Part shown: positions 62,998 to 64,000 of the stretch, piece after piece | Layout: the number at the start of each line of letters is the position of its first letter | Numbering within the stretch: the stretch's first letter is position 1 | Assembly (NCBI RefSeq): GCF_004353925.1 | Contig: NZ_SMOK01000022.1 | Location: 62,001 to 126,000 of the forward strand | Direction of reading: 5' to 3' | Source: Pseudomonas sp. H9 | Lineage (GTDB): Bacteria; Pseudomonadota; Gammaproteobacteria; Pseudomonadales; Pseudomonadaceae | DNA: 64,000 nucleotides | The notes under the pieces: model-generated | Told to the model about the DNA's origin: nothing | Seen by the model: the letters and a program-made list of their open reading frames with translations, nothing else | Database searches by the model: none | Position numbers and translations under genes: made by a program

Positions 62998-64000
62998 ATG
63001 CGTGACTCTTTTCTGCCTGTCGGGCTTTGGAATCAACGTTACTTCACCGGTCGCTGGGAGACCGGGCCGTTGCCAACCGCAGCGGTGATCGAGCCGGCAA
63101 CCGGTGAGCAGCTTGGCCAGGTTGCCAATGCCGATGCCGCCCGGATTGCCCAATCTGCGCAAGCAGCCAAAGACGCCCAGGCCAGTTGGTTCGCCCGGCC
63201 TTACGAAGAGCGTGCTGCGGTGTTCCGTCGCGCTGCGCAACTGGGCCACGAGCACTTCGACGACATCGTCCACTGGCTGGTGCGCGAAAGCGGCTCGACC
63301 CGTGCCAAGGCGGCGTTCGAAACCTCGATTTCGATCAAGGCCTTGCAAGAAAGTGCGGCCCTGCCCTCTCGCAGCCAGGGCGAAGTGTTGCCATCGACAC
63401 CGGGGCGCCTGAGCCTTGCACGGCGCCGCCCATTGGGCGTGATTGGTATCATTTCGCCATTCAATTTTCCGCTGTATCTCGCTATGCGTGCGGTGGCACC
63501 GGCCTTGGCGGTGGGCAACGGCGTGGTGCTCAAGCCTGACCCGCGAACGGCCGTGTGCGGCGGTTTTGTGATCGCCCGCCTGTTTGAACTGGCCGGCCTG
63601 CCCGAGGGGCTGTTGCATGTGCTGCCCGGTGGCGCCGAGGCGGGCGCAGCGCTGACCAGCGACCCTAATGTGGCGATGATCCAGTTCACCGGTTCCACCG
63701 GTGCCGGTCGCAAGGTCGGTGAAGCGGCGGGGCGCCACCTGAAAAAAGTTTCTCTTGAGCTGGGTGGCAAGAACTCGCTGATCGTGCTCGATGACGCCGA
63801 CCTGGATCTGGCAGTGGCCAACGCTACCTGGGGCGTCTACCTGCATCAGGGGCAGATCTGCATGTCGACCGGGCGCTTGCTGGTGCAACGAGGCATCTAC
63901 GAGCAGTTCCTGGCGCGCCTGGCCAGCAAGGCCAAGAGTCTCACTGTCGGTGACCCGGCTACCGCTGATGTACACCTGGGCCCCTTGATCAACGCGCAAC
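62998..64000 (+). CDS. Aldehyde dehydrogenase, benzaldehyde/vanillin dehydrogenase type (3' end outside window)
   Basis: NAD(P)-dependent aldehyde dehydrogenase, first 334 codons visible; the frame is open to the window edge. It begins MRDSFLPVGLWNQRYFTG, with AAGGA upstream of the ATG at 62998. Family blocks: PLGVIGIISPFNFPLYLAMR, VLKPDPRTAVCGG, the cofactor loop FTGSTGAGRKVGEAAG, the Glu of KVSLELGGKNSLIVLDDAD and the catalytic Cys of HQGQICMSTGRLL. The sequence style is that of aromatic aldehyde dehydrogenases; the natural substrate is not provable here. Expression is probably induced through sigma-54 and an activator bound upstream. Confidence 0.9.
   Translation, partial: MRDSFLPVGLWNQRYFTGRWETGPLPTAAVIEPATGEQLGQVANADAARIAQSAQAAKDAQASWFARPYEERAAVFRRAAQLGHEHFDDIVHWLVRESGSTRAKAAFETSISIKALQESAALPSRSQGEVLPSTPGRLSLARRRPLGVIGIISPFNFPLYLAMRAVAPALAVGNGVVLKPDPRTAVCGGFVIARLFELAGLPEGLLHVLPGGAEAGAALTSDPNVAMIQFTGSTGAGRKVGEAAGRHLKKVSLELGGKNSLIVLDDADLDLAVANATWGVYLHQGQICMSTGRLLVQRGIYEQFLARLASKAKSLTVGDPATADVHLGPLINAQ

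Overview
The window is a 64 kb chromosomal piece of a fluorescent Pseudomonas, most likely of the P. putida group. The signs are high GC, the neighbourhood gacA-uvrC-pgsA-tRNA-Gly, the block glgA-treZ-malQ-treY-DUF2934-glgX, gnd-zwf, nhaB, nudC and fdoGHI-fdhE, and many inverted pairs of the P. putida-type REP element (core GGAGCGGGCTTGCCCCGCG). No prophage, insertion sequence, CRISPR array or rRNA operon was seen. One tRNA is present.

Layout. 1-2876: the tail of an OmpA-family gene, a PiT phosphate transporter, a DUF488 protein and a GNAT acetyltransferase. 3020-17314 (minus strand): eleven tightly packed genes for a secreted, O-acetylated, alginate-like polyuronate, in the order algD-alg8-alg44-algK-algE-algI-algJ-algF-algX-algL-algG. 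This differs from the canonical order (D-8-44-K-E-G-X-L-I-J-F-A) and there is no algA. The AlgG homologue lacks the DPHDR epimerase motif. The set matches my recollection of the epm cluster described in P. alkylphenolica and is the most interesting system here. It is preceded by about 650 bp of AT-rich, repeat-bearing DNA. 17969-21658: an XRE regulator, gacA, uvrC, pgsA and tRNA-Gly(GCC). 21831-24769: an autoinducer-binding-domain-only LuxR relative, an autotransporter barrel without a passenger, and an EEP-family enzyme.

24832-35503 (minus strand): an operon for glycogen/alpha-glucan synthesis and conversion to trehalose (GlgA, TreZ, MalQ, TreY, DUF2934, GlgX). 35917-42736: a GNAT protein, a tiny coiled-coil ORF, gnd-zwf, NhaB, a dienoyl-CoA isomerase-like enzyme and NudC. 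42704-46483: a TSUP transporter, a TetR regulator, and a copper-delivery/respiration group (Sco, PCuAC, cytochrome b561, PepSY). 47077-50439: a SotB efflux pump, an FAD monooxygenase and a LysE exporter. 50887-52834: an orphan ECF sigma factor, a small secreted protein and a LapG-like periplasmic cysteine protease.

53142-58648 (minus strand): a membrane formate dehydrogenase (FdoG-H-I) plus FdhE. The usual selenocysteine of FdoG is an ordinary cysteine codon. 59040-60297: a Cys-rich SufR-like regulator and a periplasmic protein. 60413-62664: an SH3-domain membrane protein and the nucleosidase PpnN. 62778-64000: a textbook sigma-54 promoter with two upstream palindromes driving an aldehyde dehydrogenase cut by the window end.

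Two themes recur. REP pairs sit at the 3' ends of genes and in at least three cases supply their stop codons. C-di-GMP-linked surface functions (Alg44 PilZ domain, LapG-like protease, FleQ-like boxes) are scattered through the window. All calls come from reading the sequence; no database search was run.
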